From NCBI GenBank assembly GCA_030533445.1, contig CM060081.1, positions 1,569,315 through 1,633,314 on the forward strand: DNA of 64,000 nucleotides. The letters are read 5' to 3'. The DNA comes from Cyprinodon diabolis. Lineage: Eukaryota; Chordata; Actinopteri; Cyprinodontiformes; Cyprinodontidae. Shown piece by piece: positions 61,315-64,000 of this stretch (position 1 is the first letter of the stretch; each line of letters starts with the position of its first letter). Position numbers and translations under genes: made by a program. The notes under the pieces are model-generated. The model had not been told where the DNA came from. It did no database searches and saw only the letters and a program-made list of their open reading frames with translations.

Positions 61315-64000
61315 GAAGGTAAACTGATGCAGAAGAAATGAAACTGATGCAGAAGAAGGTAAACTGATGCAGAAGAAGGGAAACTGATGCAGAAGAAGGG
61401 AAACTGCTGCAGAAGAAGGTAAACTGATGCAGAAGAAGGTAAACTGATGCAGAAGAAGGGAAACTGCTGCAGAAGAAGGGAAACTGATGCAGAAGAAGGG
61501 AAACTGCTGCAGAAGAAGTTAAACTGATGCAGAAAAAGGGAAACTGCTGCAGAAGAAGGGAAACTGATGCAGAAGAAGGGAAACTGATGCAGAAGAAGGG
61601 AAACTGATGCAGAAGAAGGGAAACTGCTGCAGAAGAAGGTAAACTGCTGCAGAAGAAGGGAAACTGCTGCAGAAGAAGTTAAACTGCTGCAGAAGAAGGG
61701 AAACTGATGCAGAAGAAGGTAAACTGAAGCAGAAGAAGGGAAACTGATGCAGAAGAAGGGAAACTGATGCAGAAGAAGGTAAACTGAAGCAGAAGAAGGG
61801 AAACTGATGCAGAAGAAGGGAAACTGATGCAGAAGAAGGGGAACTGATGCAGAAGAAGGGGAACTGATGCAGAAGAAGTTAAACTGATGCAGAAGAAGGT
61901 AAACTGCTGCAGAAGAAGGTAAACTGATGCAGAAGAAGGTAAACTGATGCAGAAGAAGGGAAACTGCTGCAGAAGAAGGTAAACTGATGCAGAAGAAGGT
62001 AAACTGATGCAGAAGAAGGGAAACTGCTGCAGAAGAAGGGAAACTGATGCAGAAGAATGGTAAACTGATGCAGAAGAAGGTAAACTGATGCAGAAGAAGG
62101 GAAACTGCTGCAGAAGAAGGGAAACTGCTGCAGAAGAAGGGAAACTGCTGCAGAAGAAGGGAAACTGATGCAGAAGAAGGGAAACTGATGCAGAAGAAGG
62201 GAAACTGATGCAGAAGAAGGGAAACTGATGCAGAAGAAGGGAAACTGCTACAGAAGAAGGTAAACTGATGCAGAAGAAGGGAAACTGATGCAGAAGAAGG
62301 TAAACCGATGCAGAAGAAGGTAAACTGATGCAGAAGAAGGTAAACTGATGCAGAAGAAGGTAAACTGATGCAGAAGAAGGGAAACTGCTGCAGAAGAAGG
62401 GAAACTGCTGCAGAAGAAGGGAAACTGATGCAGAAGAAGGTAAACTGATGCAGAAGAAGGTAAACCGATGCAGAAGAAGGTAAACTGATGCAGAAGAAGG
62501 GAAACTGCTGCAGAAGAAGGGAAACTGATGCAGAAGAAGGTAAACTGATGCAGAAGAAGGTAAACCGATGCAGAAGAAGGTAAACTGATGCAGAAGAAGG
62601 GAAACTGATGCAGAAGAAGGGAAACTGATGCAGAAGAAGGTAAACTGATGCAGAAGAAGGGAAACTGCTGCAGAAGAAGGGAAACTGCTACAGAAGAAGG
62701 TAAACTGATGCAGAAGAAGGGAAACTGATGCAGAAGAAGGTAAACCGATGCAGAAGAAGGGAAACTGATGCAGAAGAAGGGAAACTGATGCAGAAGAAGG
62801 TAAACTGATGCAGAAGAAGGGAAACTGCTGCAGAAGAAGGGAAACTGCTACAGAAGAAGGTAAACTGATGCAGAAGAAGGTAAACTGATGCAGAAGAAGG
62901 GAAACTGCCACAGAAGAAGGTAAACTGATGCAGAAGAAGGGAAACTGCTGCAGAAGAAGGGAAACTGATGCAGAAGAAGGTAAACTGATGCAGAAGAAGG
63001 TAAACTGATGCAGAAGAAGGGAAACTGCTGCAGAAGAAGGTAAACTGATGCAGAAGGGAAACTGATGCAGAAGAAGGTAAACTGCTGCAGAAGAAGGTAA
63101 ACTGATGCAGAAGAAGGTAAACCGATGCAGAAGAAGGTAAACTGATGCAGAAGAAGGGAAACTGATGCAGAAGAAGGGAAACTGATGCAGAAGAAGGTAA
63201 ACTGATGCAGAAGAAGGTAAACTGATGCAGAAGAAGGTAAACTGATGCAGAAGAAGGGAAACTGCTGCAGAAGAAGGTAAACTGATGCAGAAGAAGGTAA
63301 ACTGATGCAGAAGAAGGGAAACTGCTGCAGAAGAAGGTAAACTGCTGCAGAAGAAGGTAAACTGCTGCAGAAGAAGGTAAACTGATGCAGAAGAAGGGAA
63401 ACTGATGCAGAAGAAGGTAAACTGCTGCAGAAGAAGGTAAACTGATGCAGAAGAAGGGAAACTGATGCAGAAGAAGGTAAACTGATGCAGAAGAAGGTAA
63501 ACTGATGCAGAAGAAGGTAAACTGATGCAGAAGAAGGGAAACTGCTGCAGAAGAAGGTAAACTGATGCAGAAGAAGGTAAACTGATGCAGAAGAAGGGAA
63601 ACTGCTGCAGAAGAAGGTAAACTGATGCAGAAGGGAAACTGATGCAGAAGAAGGTAAACTGCTGCAGAAGAAGGTAAACTGCTGCAGAAGAAGGTAAACT
63701 GATGCAGAAGAAGGGAAACTGCTGCAGAAGAAGGTAAACTGATGCAGAAGAAGGTAAACTGATGCAGAAGAAGGGAAACTGATGCAGAAGAAGGTAAACT
63801 GCTGCAGAAGAAGGTAAACTGATGCAGAAGAAGGGAAACTGCTGCAGAAGAAGGTAAACTGATGCAGAAGAAGGTAAACTGATGCAGAAGAAGGGAAACT
63901 GATGCAGAAGAAGGTAAACTGCTGCAGAAGAAGGTAAACTGATGCAGAAGAAGGGAAACTGATGCAGAAGAAGGTAAACTGCTGCAGAAGAAGGTAAACT
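61315..64000. repeat. 20-bp minisatellite running off the window
   Basis: At least 2.7 kb of 20-bp units of the form AAACTGATGCAGAAGAAGG plus one variable base; sixty-base lines hold exactly three units. Variants: GATGC/GCTGC, last bases GG/GT, and occasional short units (63054, 63632). The minus frame of 410 codons (SLLLHQFPFFC type) has a 60-bp period and is not a gene. If aldh1l2 continues to the right, this is intronic. Confidence 0.96.

Noticed and set aside
61679..62911. 410-codon SLLLHQFPFFC ORF resembling a membrane protein
   Set aside because: Its hydrophobic pattern comes from reading the 20-bp repeat backwards; it ends where a short unit shifts the frame.

Overview
The window is vertebrate, almost certainly teleost, nuclear DNA. 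It has split genes with GT..AG introns, fish-type L2, L1/Tx1, Tc1 and Harbinger-like repeats, a tRNA-derived SINE trace, and coding exons that I recognise as vertebrate orthologues. Most long open reading frames here are not genes: they are tandem repeats whose unit length is a multiple of three, or GC-rich and purine-rich low-complexity DNA.

Layout. At 593-1551 (minus) lie four exons of pdrg1, a small prefoldin-like protein. Its last exon is not visible. Upstream of it is a 2.5-kb CpG-dense minisatellite (2990-5475). At 6870-10707 (minus) is a four-exon FAM217B-like gene whose second intron holds a 0.9-kb purine/pyrimidine array abutting a splice acceptor. A decayed L1/Tx1-type LINE follows (10.8-12.7 kb). 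At 13572-16296 (plus) is a two-exon, five-finger C2H2 zinc-finger gene with a 1-kb decamer minisatellite in its intron. From 16.7 to 22.7 kb are intergenic DNA, a MITE, and an L2 tail split by a Harbinger-like MITE.

From 22718 to the right edge, on the minus strand, lies aldh1l2, mitochondrial 10-formyltetrahydrofolate dehydrogenase. Sixteen consecutive in-phase coding exons (22718-59805) encode the last 616 residues: the end of the formyl-transferase region, the carrier-protein domain and the whole aldehyde dehydrogenase domain. The N-terminal exons lie beyond the window.

The outstanding structure is the 27.9-kb aldh1l2 intron (27324-55239). About 26.5 kb of it is a 21-bp minisatellite (28160-54663) interrupted by three copies of one 3199-bp L2-clade retrotransposon. 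All three copies have the same length, the same 5' truncation, the same frameshift and the same junctions with the array. They therefore spread by duplication inside the array, not by three insertions. The array stays open in one frame for up to 2798 codons, which is explained by its 21-bp period. A further 20-bp minisatellite (61315 to the window end) probably sits in a more upstream aldh1l2 intron. Tandem repeats of six unrelated families make up over a third of the window.
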